Source: JALZHR01 sp036388475 (GTDB taxonomy: Bacteria; Acidobacteriota; Blastocatellia; Pyrinomonadales; Pyrinomonadaceae). From it: a DNA stretch of 64,000 bases. The stretch covers positions 1 to 64,000 of the forward strand of contig DASVRT010000086.1 of assembly GCA_036388475.1 (NCBI GenBank), in the 5' to 3' direction. Position numbers and translations under genes: made by a program. Position 1 is the stretch's first letter. Every line of letters starts with the position of its first letter. Shown here piece after piece: positions 7,075-16,037 of the stretch. Under the pieces are notes generated by a model. It saw only the letters and a program-made list of their open reading frames with translations, did not search any database and was not told the origin of the DNA.

Positions 7075-9852
7075 TCACCAGTGTCCGACGAAGATGAAAG
7101 GCGACCAGAAATACGGGTGGGCATTTTTTTCGAGCAATTGAACTTGGGCGCTTTGCAGCGCTTTGCCCGGATTAGTGCCTTTGAGCAGCGCGCCGTAAAA
7201 CCTTCGCATCAAATCCGCCGTCGATTGGTCGTTGACCGTCCAGAGACTCGACACCAGCGAGCTGGCGCCCGCGTGCAGAAATCCGCGCGTCAAGCCGAAC
7301 AATTCTTCGCCCGAAACGATTTTGTTCAAGCCCGTCTCGCAGGCGCTCAAAACGACGAGCTTATCCTGCAAATTCAAATCGCGCGCGTCTCTGACCGTTA
7401 AATTTTCGGTAAATAAATTAAGCGCCGAAAAATCGGGATTGTCAAGACGAAATTTTCCGTGACAGGCGAGATGCAGAACGCTGGTTTCGGCGAGATTTTT
7501 CCGCAGATTTTCGAGCGTCGCCGTTTCGTTTTTCAGCTGCACCGACGTTTTGAAAAGCCGCGCGAGCGTTTCGATTTCGGCGTCGATTAAAGGCGTCGCG
7601 CCGTCGCCGACGCCGACGAGCAAGGCGCTTTCCGGCACGGAGATTTTCCGGCTCAGACAGTTTTGCAAAACGGCGAGGCTCGGCGCGTAGACGATTTCTG
7701 ACATTTCAATCAAAAACTTTTCACCGTCGTGCAGCGCCTGAAACGGCAGGCGATGCAGAAAATCCGCCGGAACGATAACCAGGCGCCTGCCCGAAAAAAA
7801 CTTTTCCAGCGGGCGCAGCAATGCGTCGTAAATCGCCCGCGCGTGGTGCGCCAATCTTTCCGACGCGAGCCGCCGGTTTTCCGTCGAAAGCTTTTCCAAA
7901 AAACGCCCCGTCTTGATTTGAAAAAGAAACTGCTCGGTTTCCCGGCGGAGCGTTTCCGGCTCAAAGGCGTAACGAAAAACCTCGAATGTTTTTCCCGTTA
8001 TCGCAAAAGCCCAGAGCGCGTCGTCAAAACCGGCAAACTCGACGACGGTCGTTTCGTTTAAAATGTTTTGCAGCTTTTCCAAATCGAATTTCTCGATTTC
8101 CCTAACCGCATTTGTTTCTTCATTTACCTGCGCGCGGCGTTCGAGTTCCGCCAGCTCGCGCTCTGTGTCGGCAGCCAGTTTCTGCAATTCGGAAATCCCG
8201 CGCCGCGCTTCCAGCCCGCTCGCCGTCTGCCGGTTAATGCGGCTGTAAAACCAATTTAATTCTTCGCGCAGACGCGCGCGCTTCGGATTCTGCGCGGAAA
8301 ATTTCGGCGCGCCGCTCATCGTTTCCAAAAGCGTTCGCGAACGCGAGCGCTCGTGCCAGGACAACGCTTCGGAGAAATTCTTTTGAGCAATCTTGATTTT
8401 GACCAACTCGTTATAAGGAAAAAGCTTGTCGGAGAAAAACGCGCTCCGAAATTCTTCCGCCGACAGAGCCGAGCGCGAGTTTTCGACCAGATTAACCGCT
8501 TCGAGAAAAAACTTTTCGTCGCCGCTGATTTTGCCCAAGCCGACTAAACACAAATATTCGATTTGCCGCGAGCAATCGGCGGCAGCCAATTTGAGCGTTT
8601 CGCGAAAAATCGCCGCGGCTTTGTCGTTTTCGCCGCGCTTGTGCGAAATCTCGCCCAAAAGCCAGCGCGCCGAAAGCTCGTGCCGCCGATTGCCGCCCGC
8701 GATAAATTCGCGCAAAGCCGCGTCAGCCTGAGTTTGCGCGGCGTCAGTTTTGTTTTCGCGAAAATAAAATTGAGCTTTGGAAAGGCGCGTCAGGGCGACC
8801 GCAATCGAATTGCCTTCGGCGGCAAACAGCTTTTCGGCTTTATCGAGCAGATTTGCGGCAAGCTCGGTTTCGTCAAGTAAAAACAAGGCTTTCGCGCGGC
8901 TCAGCAAGCTGCGGGCGAGTTCCGCCTGCATTCCGAGCGCGGCAAATTTCGCTTCCGTCTTTTCGTAAAAGGCGGCGGCTTCGGGCAGCAGGTTCAGCTC
9001 CAGATAAATATCCGCGATTTCCAGCTCGCAATTGGCGGATTGATGCGGCATCGAGAGCAAATCGTATTTCTGCCGCGAGCGCTCCATAAATTTCAGAGCC
9101 AAATCCAAACGCCCCTGAAACAAATAAAGATTGCTCATCCCGGTTTCGATTTCGGCTTCGGTGACAATCAGATTGTTTTCGGCGGAGCGTTTTAACGCGC
9201 GCTCGTAGACGGTTTCGGCGGCGCGAAAATTATTTTGCAGAGCCTTGACAAAAGCCTGGCAATTTTCGACCATCGCCAGCTGCCGCTGGTCGCCGATTTG
9301 CTCGAAACGCCGGTGAGCCGAAGCCAGGAAAGGCTCGGATTCGCGATAAAAATCGCGCCGCCAGTATAAATTCCCGATGTTGTGCTCGACTTTGCCGGCG
9401 GAATACAAATCGTTTTCGGCGATAAAAACGTCGCGCGCGCGCAAGCCGCAGGCGACCGCTTCATCATAACGACCCAAAAGCGCCAGCGCGTAAAGCTTAC
9501 TGATTTGCGTCGTCGCGGCGGCGTGAAATTTTTCTAAATCCTCGAATCGTTTTTCCGATTCGTCGAGCCGGCGCAGACAGTCTTCAAGCCTGCCGTTGAC
9601 CAGATTTTCGATGGCGCTCGTCCATTCCGCATAAGCTCTGATTTCAGAATCGCCGGTAAAATCGGTTAATTCCCGCAGAATTTCGACAATCACGGAAATC
9701 TTTTGCGGCTCGTGCGTCCAGACTTCGTAACAGATTTGCTGAAAAAATGCGGCGAGTTCCGCGTTTATAAGGTGCGAATATTCTTTGATTAGCAGCGCGC
9801 GCCCGTCAGAATCATTTTCAATTAATTTTCGGGCAAGCTGTTGGTGATTCAT
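7075..9852 (-). CDS. TPR-CHAT protein (caspase-like protease domain)
   Basis: A 925-residue cytoplasmic protein with no signal peptide. Residues about 60-480 are helical TPR-like repeats (AGKVEHNIGNLYWRR, AEIETGMSNLYLFQGRLDLAL and others), about 500-600 hold a coiled coil, and about 640-925 form a CHAT domain. The caspase-type dyad is present: H798 (HLACHG) and C838 (LSACETG). CHAT domains are clan CD cysteine peptidases related to caspases and separase; some act in bacterial defence or regulated proteolysis. I chose the ATG at 9852 because the longer frame to 9906 adds a non-homologous stretch, although neither start has a strong ribosome-binding site. The stop lies 101 bases upstream of the subtilase gene on the same strand. 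Confidence 0.85.
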   Translation of the reverse strand: MNHQQLARKLIENDSDGRALLIKEYSHLINAELAAFFQQICYEVWTHEPQKISVIVEILRELTDFTGDSEIRAYAEWTSAIENLVNGRLEDCLRRLDESEKRFEDLEKFHAAATTQISKLYALALLGRYDEAVACGLRARDVFIAENDLYSAGKVEHNIGNLYWRRDFYRESEPFLASAHRRFEQIGDQRQLAMVENCQAFVKALQNNFRAAETVYERALKRSAENNLIVTEAEIETGMSNLYLFQGRLDLALKFMERSRQKYDLLSMPHQSANCELEIADIYLELNLLPEAAAFYEKTEAKFAALGMQAELARSLLSRAKALFLLDETELAANLLDKAEKLFAAEGNSIAVALTRLSKAQFYFRENKTDAAQTQADAALREFIAGGNRRHELSARWLLGEISHKRGENDKAAAIFRETLKLAAADCSRQIEYLCLVGLGKISGDEKFFLEAVNLVENSRSALSAEEFRSAFFSDKLFPYNELVKIKIAQKNFSEALSWHERSRSRTLLETMSGAPKFSAQNPKRARLREELNWFYSRINRQTASGLEARRGISELQKLAADTERELAELERRAQVNEETNAVREIEKFDLEKLQNILNETTVVEFAGFDDALWAFAITGKTFEVFRYAFEPETLRRETEQFLFQIKTGRFLEKLSTENRRLASERLAHHARAIYDALLRPLEKFFSGRRLVIVPADFLHRLPFQALHDGEKFLIEMSEIVYAPSLAVLQNCLSRKISVPESALLVGVGDGATPLIDAEIETLARLFKTSVQLKNETATLENLRKNLAETSVLHLACHGKFRLDNPDFSALNLFTENLTVRDARDLNLQDKLVVLSACETGLNKIVSGEELFGLTRGFLHAGASSLVSSLWTVNDQSTADLMRRFYGALLKGTNPGKALQSAQVQLLEKNAHPYFWSPFIFVGHW

Positions 9853-10043
9853 TCTGAGAAAAAGATACCGGCTAAAAATAATTATAAATTCAAGGTTTAT
9901 CCGCAAGCTAGTATAAAACGCCCGTTGTTTCTAAACAAATTTAATAAAGGCTGCGCGGGAAATATCCGTCCGGGCTGCTTTGAAGCCGCTCCGGATTGGA
10001 TTTATAGATAATTGCCTATTAACATAATCAAATAAAAAATCGC

Positions 10044-10072
10044 TTGTAACCTGGCGAATTTGCTTATATACT
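10044..10072 (+). promoter_or_regulatory. predicted sigma-70 promoter of the ureide operon
   Basis: ttgtaa (10044-10049) and tatact (10067-10072) are spaced by 17 bases, which puts transcription start near 10079, about 23 bases before the allantoinase ATG. No operator palindrome was clear next to it. Confidence 0.5.
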
Positions 10073-10101
10073 CCGCAAACAGCGTTGATTTCAGACGAGA
10101 T

Positions 10102-11457
10102 ATGGACAGTTCAGACCTAATTATCCGCAGCCGTCGCGTCGTTTTGCCGGAGACGATTGCCCCGGCTTCGGTGCATATCCGCGGCGGCGTTATTACGGCT
10201 CTCGGAAAATGGGACGAGGTGCCGGAACAAACGCCGGTTGTCGATGCCGGAGAGGCGGTGGTGATGCCCGGTCTGGTCGATGCGCACGTTCACGTTAACG
10301 AACCGGGACGCACCGAATGGGAAGGCTTTGCGACGGCGACGCGCGCGGCGGCGGCAGGCGGCGTGACGACTTTGGTCGATATGCCGCTCAACAGCATTCC
10401 GCCGACGACAACGCTCGACGGATTTAAGGAAAAACTGGCGGCGGCGCGCGGGCAATGCCGAACCGACGTCGCTTTCTGGGGCGGCGTCATACCGGGCAAC
10501 ACGCACGAATTGGAACCGCTTTTAAACGCCGGCGTGCGCGGCTTCAAATGTTTTCTGGTGCATTCGGGCGTCGATGAATTTCCGCACGTGACCGAATCGA
10601 ACCTGCTCGAAGCGATGCCGGAACTGGCAAGGCTCGATTCCGTTTTGCTCGTCCACGCCGAGCTCGCCGAGCCGATTGAAAACGCCGCCGCAGAATTAAA
10701 AAACAGCAGCCCCAAAGATTATCAAACCTTTCTGAAATCGCGCCCGCGAGCGGCGGAAAACGAAGCCGTCGCCTTGATGACGCGCTTGTGCCGCGAAACC
10801 GGAGCGCGCGTTCACATCGTTCATCATTCTTCTTCCGATGCCTTGCCGATGCTGCGGGCGGCGCGCGCGGAAGGCTTGCCGGTGACGGTTGAAACCTGCC
10901 CGCATTATCTGACTTTCGCGGCGGAAGAAATTCCGGACGGTGCGACACATTTCAAATGCTGCCCGCCGGTGCGCGAGCGCGAAAATCGCGAAAAACTCTG
11001 GCAGGCATTAGCCGACGGCGTGATTGATATGGTCGTCTCCGACCATTCGCCCTGCACGCCGAATCTGAAACTGGCGGAAACGGGCGATTTTCTCGAAGCC
11101 TGGGGCGGCATCGCGGCTTTGCAGTTCAGTTTGCCGGTAATCTGGACGCAAGCCGAAAAGCGCGGTTTCGGTCTGCGCGAACTGACCCGGTGGATGTCGG
11201 GCGCGCCCGCAAAATTAGCCGGACTGGACAAACGCAAAGGCAAATTAGCGAGCGGCTATGATGCGGATATTGTCGTCTGGCATCCCGAAAAAGAATTTAA
11301 AATCGTGCCGGAAATAATTGAATTTAAACACAAAATCACGCCGTATGCGGGAATGAACCTGCGCGGCGTGGTCGAATCTACATACGTGCGCGGCGTGAAA
11401 GTTTACGAGAATGGAGAGTTTGCCAACAATCCAGGTGGCGCATTACTGACGTATTAA
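10102..11457 (+). CDS. allB: allantoinase
   Basis: A 451-residue cyclic amidohydrolase that opens the hydantoin ring of allantoin to give allantoate in the cytoplasm. Visible metal ligands are H62 and H64 (DAHVHVNEPGR), the predicted carbamylated K149 (RGFKCFLVHSG), H185 (LLVHAE), the HHSSSD region, and the Asp of VSDHSPC. The NEPGRTEWEGF signature separates allantoinases from dihydroorotases and hydantoinases. I chose the ATG at 10102, which lies a sensible distance after the predicted promoter; an upstream TTG at 10060 overlaps that promoter. It is the first gene of the five-gene purine catabolic run. Confidence 0.93.
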   Translation: MDSSDLIIRSRRVVLPETIAPASVHIRGGVITALGKWDEVPEQTPVVDAGEAVVMPGLVDAHVHVNEPGRTEWEGFATATRAAAAGGVTTLVDMPLNSIPPTTTLDGFKEKLAAARGQCRTDVAFWGGVIPGNTHELEPLLNAGVRGFKCFLVHSGVDEFPHVTESNLLEAMPELARLDSVLLVHAELAEPIENAAAELKNSSPKDYQTFLKSRPRAAENEAVALMTRLCRETGARVHIVHHSSSDALPMLRAARAEGLPVTVETCPHYLTFAAEEIPDGATHFKCCPPVRERENREKLWQALADGVIDMVVSDHSPCTPNLKLAETGDFLEAWGGIAALQFSLPVIWTQAEKRGFGLRELTRWMSGAPAKLAGLDKRKGKLASGYDADIVVWHPEKEFKIVPEIIEFKHKITPYAGMNLRGVVESTYVRGVKVYENGEFANNPGGALLTY

Positions 11458-11475
11458 CGATGGTCAAAATTTATT

Positions 11476-12474
11476 ATGGATTTTACTGAACTGATTGATT
11501 TGGCTTCCGAAAAGCTCGGCGGCGCGGTTCTTTACGCCAACGACGATTTTTTCGCGCCGAAAGAAAATCTGCTGAAACCGCAAGCGCCGATTTTTATCGA
11601 GGGCAAATATACGGATTTGGGCAAATGGATGGACGGCTGGGAAACGCGCCGCCGCCGGAGCCCGCGTTTGAACGAAAGTTTCGACTGGTGCATCGTTCGT
11701 CTGGGATTGTCGGGCGTTATTCACGGCGTCGTCGTGGACACGAGCTTTTTTCGCGGCAATTTTCCTTCGCATTGCTCGCTGGAAGCCTGCGCCGTCGAAG
11801 GTCATCCGACCGTCGAACGGTTGCTTGAGGCGGAAACCGAATGGTTCGAGATTTTGCCGCAGTCGGAATTGGCGGGCGACTCGCAAAATCGTTTCGCCAT
11901 AAATTACGAACGGCGCGCGACGCATTTACGGCTGAAAATTTACCCGGACGGCGGCGTGGCGCGGCTTCGCGTTTACGGCGTCGTTGTGCCGAATTGGGAC
12001 GCGCTGAAAAAACGCGAGAGCGAGATTGATTTGGCGGCGGTCGCGCACGGCGGCAGCGTCCTGGAAGCCAGCGATATGTTTTTCGGACACAAGCACAACC
12101 TGATTATGCCGGGACGCGCGCAGGATATGAGCGACGGCTGGGAAACCAAACGGCGGCGCGGCGCGGGCTACGATTGGTGCGTTATAAAGCTCGGCGCAGC
12201 CGGAAATATCAAGCGCGTCGAAGTCGATACGGCGCACTTTAAAGGCAATTATCCCGAAAGCTGTTCGATTGAAGTTTGCCGCGCCGACGATGACGCGAGC
12301 CTCGATTCAATCAACTGGCAGGAGCTTTTGCCGGATAAAAAACTTCAGGCGCACACGCGCCACGTTTTTGTCGATGAACTGAACGACTGCGGCGCGGCGA
12401 CGCACGTTCGATTCAATATTTACCCGGACGGCGGCATCAGTCGCCTGCGTCTTTACGGGAGAATTTCCGAATGA
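11476..12474 (+). CDS. alc: allantoicase
   Basis: A 332-residue enzyme that hydrolyses allantoate to ureidoglycolate and urea. It shows the two internal repeats of the family. Repeat 1 has ANDDFFAPKENLL, DGWETRRRR and FDWCIVRLG; repeat 2 has EASDMFFGHKHNLI, DGWETKRRR and YDWCVIKLG. Each repeat ends in the same IYPDGG.(A/S)RLR(V/L)YG strand. The gene starts 18 bases after allB, and its last 4 bases overlap the next start (ATGA), so the two are translationally coupled. The product ureidoglycolate would need a lyase, not found in the window, to give glyoxylate. Confidence 0.93.
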   Translation: MDFTELIDLASEKLGGAVLYANDDFFAPKENLLKPQAPIFIEGKYTDLGKWMDGWETRRRRSPRLNESFDWCIVRLGLSGVIHGVVVDTSFFRGNFPSHCSLEACAVEGHPTVERLLEAETEWFEILPQSELAGDSQNRFAINYERRATHLRLKIYPDGGVARLRVYGVVVPNWDALKKRESEIDLAAVAHGGSVLEASDMFFGHKHNLIMPGRAQDMSDGWETKRRRGAGYDWCVIKLGAAGNIKRVEVDTAHFKGNYPESCSIEVCRADDDASLDSINWQELLPDKKLQAHTRHVFVDELNDCGAATHVRFNIYPDGGISRLRLYGRISE

Positions 12475-12986
12475 GCGAAGGATTAAAACGGTTAAATCTC
12501 GCGCGGCGCGAAATCGCGGAATCCCGGTTTCTCGATTGCTGCGGCTCGCGACAGTGGGCGCGGATGATGACCGCGGCGCGTCCTTTTGCGGAGGTTGCCG
12601 CGCTGCTGGAAAAAGCCGCGCAAATCTGGCGAGGTCTCGACGCGCGGGATTGGCTCGAAGCGTTTGCCGCGCATCCGAAAATCGGCGCGCGTCAAGCCGC
12701 TCCGAAACAGCAGGCGCAGTCTGCCGAATGGTCGCACGGCGAGCAATCCGGCACGCGCCCGGCAGCCGATTCGGTGCTGGAAGCGCTGGCGGAAGCCAAC
12801 CGTTTGTATGAAGAGAAATTCGGGTATATATTCATCGTGTGCGCGACGGGCAAAAGCGCGGAACAAATGCTTGAAATCTGCCGTCGCCGCCGGCATAACG
12901 ACGCCGGTTCAGAACTGCTGACTGCGGCTGAAGAACAGCGAAAGATAACGGAAATCAGATTAAAGAAGCTGCTCGCGGAAAATTGA
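12471..12986 (+). CDS. uraD: OHCU decarboxylase
   Basis: A 171-residue all-helical enzyme that decarboxylates 2-oxo-4-hydroxy-4-carboxy-5-ureidoimidazoline to (S)-allantoin, the last step of urate oxidation. The catalytic His is H68 in AAHPKIG. The second signature is WSHGEQSG around residue 85-92, and the conserved block EKFGYIFIVCATGKSAEQML follows. Length is normal. The ATG overlaps the allantoicase stop by 4 bases. It works directly after HIU hydrolase, encoded next. Confidence 0.93.
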   Translation: MSEGLKRLNLARREIAESRFLDCCGSRQWARMMTAARPFAEVAALLEKAAQIWRGLDARDWLEAFAAHPKIGARQAAPKQQAQSAEWSHGEQSGTRPAADSVLEALAEANRLYEEKFGYIFIVCATGKSAEQMLEICRRRRHNDAGSELLTAAEEQRKITEIRLKKLLAEN

Positions 12987-12987
12987 A

Positions 12988-13332
12988 ATGAGCGCAATCA
13001 CGACACACATTCTGGATGTTTCGACCGGCGTTCCGGCGCGCGGCGTAGCGGTGACGCTGGAACGGCAGGCGGCGAACGGGGCGTGGGGAATTATCGGCAA
13101 AGGCGCGACGGACGACGACGGGCGGCTGCGCGATTTGCTCGATTCCGAAGCTGTTTTACAGGCGGGAAATTATCGTCTGACTTTCGAAACCGGAGCTTAT
13201 TTTGCCAAACAAAAAATCGAAGGTTTCTATCCGCAGGCGGCGGTGACGTTTACCGTGCGCGACGCGGCGCAGCACTATCACGTGCCGCTGCTGCTCAGTC
13301 CGTTCGGGTATTCGACTTATCGCGGGAGCTGA
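12988..13332 (+). CDS. uraH: 5-hydroxyisourate hydrolase (transthyretin-like)
   Basis: A 114-residue protein of the transthyretin-related family that hydrolyses 5-hydroxyisourate, the urate oxidase product, to OHCU. The N-terminal ITTHILDVSTGVPA carries the active-site His, and the chain ends in the diagnostic Y-R-G-S tetrapeptide. It begins one base after the uraD stop and ends 4 bases before the urate oxidase start, a tight operon. No signal peptide, so it is cytoplasmic like the other enzymes of the pathway. Confidence 0.95.
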   Translation: MSAITTHILDVSTGVPARGVAVTLERQAANGAWGIIGKGATDDDGRLRDLLDSEAVLQAGNYRLTFETGAYFAKQKIEGFYPQAAVTFTVRDAAQHYHVPLLLSPFGYSTYRGS

Positions 13333-13336
13333 AAAT

Positions 13337-14185
13337 ATGCCAGTCAAACTAGCGCAAAACAATTACGGCAAAGCGCGCGTGCGCCTGATGAAAGTCGCGC
13401 GCGAGGGCGAGCGTCACGAATTACAGAATCTGACCGTGCGCGTTGCGTTTGAAGGCGATTTTACGGACGTTCACACGACCGGCGACAACGCCAAAGTGCT
13501 GCCGACCGACACGATGAAAAACACCGTCTACACGCTGTCGCAGCAGACGCGGGAAATCGAGGAAATCGAAACGTTTGCGCTCAGGCTGGCGGATTATTTT
13601 CTGGCGAACAACCGTCACGTGACGCGGGTTATCATCGAGATTGCCGAACACGGCTGGACGCGAATCGCCGTCGGCGGCGCGCCGCATCAACATTCTTTCA
13701 CCAAAGGCAGCGACGAAAAGCGCACGACGACCGTCAATGCCGCGCGCGGCGCGGCGACGACGATTGAATCCGGCATCGAAGATTTAATCGTTTTGAAAAC
13801 GACCAAATCCGGCTTTGTCGGTTTTATCAAGGATTGCTACACGACCCTGCCGGAAACGACCGACAGGATTTTCTGCACCTCGGTCAAAGCCGATTGGCGC
13901 TACGCGGGCGCGGAAGCGGCGACGGGCGAAAACTGGCGCCGCGTGCGGCAGACGATTATCGAAACCTTTGCCGGGCACGACAGCCTTTCGGTTCAGCACA
14001 CGCTCTACGCGATGGGCGAAGCCGTGCTGGAAAAATTCGCGGACGTCGCGGAAATATCGTTCTCGCTGCCGAATATCCATTGCCTGCCCGTCGATTTTAC
14101 GCGCTTCGGCTTGGAGAACGACAACCGGATTTTTACGCCGACCGACGAGCCGCACGGCTTGATTGAAGCGCGTTTGAGCCGCTAA
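13337..14185 (+). CDS. pucL: urate oxidase (cofactor-free uricase)
   Basis: A 282-residue uricase that converts urate, O2 and water to 5-hydroxyisourate and H2O2 without cofactor. Family features are the opening NNYGKARVRLMKV, the block NAKVLPTDTMKNTVY at about 49-63, and HQHSFTKGSDEKR around 116-128. The gene is last in the tight run, so the cell encodes the whole route from urate to ureidoglycolate here. No xanthine dehydrogenase, urate transporter or ureidoglycolate lyase is in the window. The operon order (allantoin use first, urate oxidation last) is the reverse of the pathway. Confidence 0.93.
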   Translation: MPVKLAQNNYGKARVRLMKVAREGERHELQNLTVRVAFEGDFTDVHTTGDNAKVLPTDTMKNTVYTLSQQTREIEEIETFALRLADYFLANNRHVTRVIIEIAEHGWTRIAVGGAPHQHSFTKGSDEKRTTTVNAARGAATTIESGIEDLIVLKTTKSGFVGFIKDCYTTLPETTDRIFCTSVKADWRYAGAEAATGENWRRVRQTIIETFAGHDSLSVQHTLYAMGEAVLEKFADVAEISFSLPNIHCLPVDFTRFGLENDNRIFTPTDEPHGLIEARLSR

Positions 14186-14578
14186 AAGGCAGGCTTAAGA
14201 AGGGTAAACCTGCTCGCTTTAGCCTTCAAAGCGATGCGATTAGGTCAAAACATCATTCGTTTAGGTCGAATCATCATCCGTTTAGGTCAAATCATCATCC
14301 GTTTAGGTCAAAAGGTTAAACTATTAGGTCTGGAACCTAAAACTTTAGGTTCCAGACCTAAAGTTTTAGCCTCTGAACCTAAAACTTTAGGCTTCGAACC
14401 TAATCAATTAGGCTCGGAGCCTAAACGAATAGGTTCCAGACCTAATTCTTTAGGTTCCAGACCTAATGCATTAGGCTTTTGACCTAAAGAATTAGGTTCC
14501 GAACCTAAAGAATCAGGTTCAGGACTTAATTTTCTTTCGTTTTTTCCGGTCAGGCGGGTAGAATCATTAATAATTATC
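14186..14578. other. 393-base non-coding stretch
   Basis: This gap between the urate oxidase and the following aldolase-fold gene is almost filled by the 21-bp repeat array described separately. The remaining 45 bases before 14579 are AT-rich (attaataattatc) with no strong ribosome-binding site. Confidence 0.8.
14239..14532. repeat. 14-unit, 21-bp tandem repeat with palindromic units
   Basis: Fourteen consecutive 21-base units fill exactly 294 bases. Consensus is about attaggttccagacctaannn. Units 1-4 (14239-14322) lack the second half-site and read tttaggtcaaatcatcatccg-like; units 5-14 contain ttaggt-tccag-acctaa, a 6-bp stem with a 5-base loop. Neighbouring units also pair across their joints (acctaaa/tttaggt). 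A frame at 14234-14482 reads through as heptapeptides (LGSRPNS, LGSEPKR), but it stops inside unit 12 and lacks a clear ribosome-binding site, so I treat it as non-coding. Confidence 0.9.
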
Positions 14579-15913
14579 ATGACAACAACACTTTCGCAGG
14601 AATCATTGCAGGAAATTACAGGCTCGCTGAAATCTTCGCTCGCTTCTTTCTCGGCGCGTTATCCGGGCGAATCCGGTCGCCGGCAGCCGGTGCACACCGT
14701 TTACGGCGGCGCGCATCTTTTTAAATCCGACACCGCGCCGCGGCTCGGCTCGCTGGCGCTGCGCGCTTTTGAAACTTACGCGCCCGACGCGGCGACCTTC
14801 GCGCAGGTGCTCGGATTGCCCGATAAACTGGCTGGCACGATTTACGAGCGCGTGCGCGAAAAAATCACGCGCGAGCCGGTCGAAGATTTTCGCATCGACT
14901 TTGAAGACGGTTACGGCACGCGTCCCGACGCCGAAGAAGACGGTCACGCCGCGAGCGCCGCGCAGGAAGCGGCGAAAGGTTTCGCGGCGGGAACGCTGCC
15001 GCCGTTTATCGGCATTCGCATCAAAACCTTTTCGGAAGAGCTGCACGCGCGCAGCATTCGCACGCTCGATTTGTTTCTGACGACGCTCGTCGAAGCAACC
15101 GGCGGGCGACTGCCGGAAAACTTCGTCGTCACGCTGCCGAAAATCGTTCTGGCTGAACAGGTGACGACGCTCGTCGAGATTTTCGATTTGCTCGAAACGC
15201 GTCTGAATCTGCCTAAAAACTCTCTGAAAATGGAGATGATGGTCGAAACCACGCAGTCGATTATCAACGAGCGCGGCGAGGCGAATCTGCCGAAGCTTCT
15301 GGAAGCCGCGCGCGGTCGCTGCCTCGCCGCGCATTTCGGCACATACGATTACACGGCGAGCTGCAGCATCACCGCCGCTTATCAGGATATGCTGCATCCG
15401 GCGTGCGATTTCGCGCGCCATATGATGCAGATTTCCTTCGGCGGAACGGGCATCTGGCTGTCTGACGGCGCGACGAATATTATGCCCGTCGCGCCGCATC
15501 GCGGAGAGCTGACGGCGCAGCAGGAAGCCGAAAACCGAGGCGTCGTTCATCGCGCCTGGAAATTGCACTACGAGCATACGCGGCATTCGCTCGCCAACGC
15601 TTTTTATCAGGGCTGGGATTTACACCCGGCGCAATTGCCGACGCGTTACGCGGCTGTTTATACTTTTTTTCTCGAAGGCTTGGACGCGGCTTCCGAGCGA
15701 CTTCGGAATTTTGTGGCGAAAGCGGCGCAGGCGACTTTGGTGGGCGACGTTTTCGACGACGCGGCGACCGGGCAAGGACTGCTGAATTATTTCCTGCGCG
15801 CCATTAATTGCCGCGCCCTGACCGAACGGGAAGCGCAGGATTTGACGACTCTGACGCTCGAAGAATTGCGCTCCGGCTCGTTCGTCAGGATTTTGCAGAA
15901 CCGGCAAAAATAA
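14579..15913 (+). CDS. aldolase/citrate-lyase-fold enzyme (DUF6986-like)
   Basis: A 444-residue cytoplasmic protein with the TIM-barrel features of the HpcH/HpaI aldolase and CitE/malate-synthase superfamily: an acidic metal-binding stretch FRIDFEDGYGTRPD near residue 105-118, IGIRIKTFSEE with the substrate Arg, LKMEMMVETTQSI with the second metal-binding Glu, and AAHFGTYDYTASCSI. The exact reaction is not known to me; some relatives are annotated as phosphoenolpyruvate-related kinase or aldolase. Its place right after the ureide operon suggests use of glyoxylate or another C2/C3 product of ureidoglycolate. That is inference. It may be part of the same transcript despite the repeat array between. 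Confidence 0.75.
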   Translation: MTTTLSQESLQEITGSLKSSLASFSARYPGESGRRQPVHTVYGGAHLFKSDTAPRLGSLALRAFETYAPDAATFAQVLGLPDKLAGTIYERVREKITREPVEDFRIDFEDGYGTRPDAEEDGHAASAAQEAAKGFAAGTLPPFIGIRIKTFSEELHARSIRTLDLFLTTLVEATGGRLPENFVVTLPKIVLAEQVTTLVEIFDLLETRLNLPKNSLKMEMMVETTQSIINERGEANLPKLLEAARGRCLAAHFGTYDYTASCSITAAYQDMLHPACDFARHMMQISFGGTGIWLSDGATNIMPVAPHRGELTAQQEAENRGVVHRAWKLHYEHTRHSLANAFYQGWDLHPAQLPTRYAAVYTFFLEGLDAASERLRNFVAKAAQATLVGDVFDDAATGQGLLNYFLRAINCRALTEREAQDLTTLTLEELRSGSFVRILQNRQK

Positions 15914-16037
15914 GCGGAATTTGCGCGGATGCCGAACTCACGCTCATTGATTTTCTAAAACGTGCCGACGGGCGAAACATCTTCGGATACAAGGCGGCGA
16001 AAGATTTGTCGGTTTTCATTCCTGAAAGGAGAAAATT

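Noticed and set aside
14234..14482. An 82-codon frame over the 21-bp repeats as a real protein
   Set aside because: The frame exists because the period is a multiple of three, ends inside the array, and has no ribosome-binding site. The repeat is better explained at DNA level.
14239..14532. CRISPR-like array
   Set aside because: Units are contiguous 21-bp repeats with no unique spacers of 30-40 bases and no cas genes nearby.
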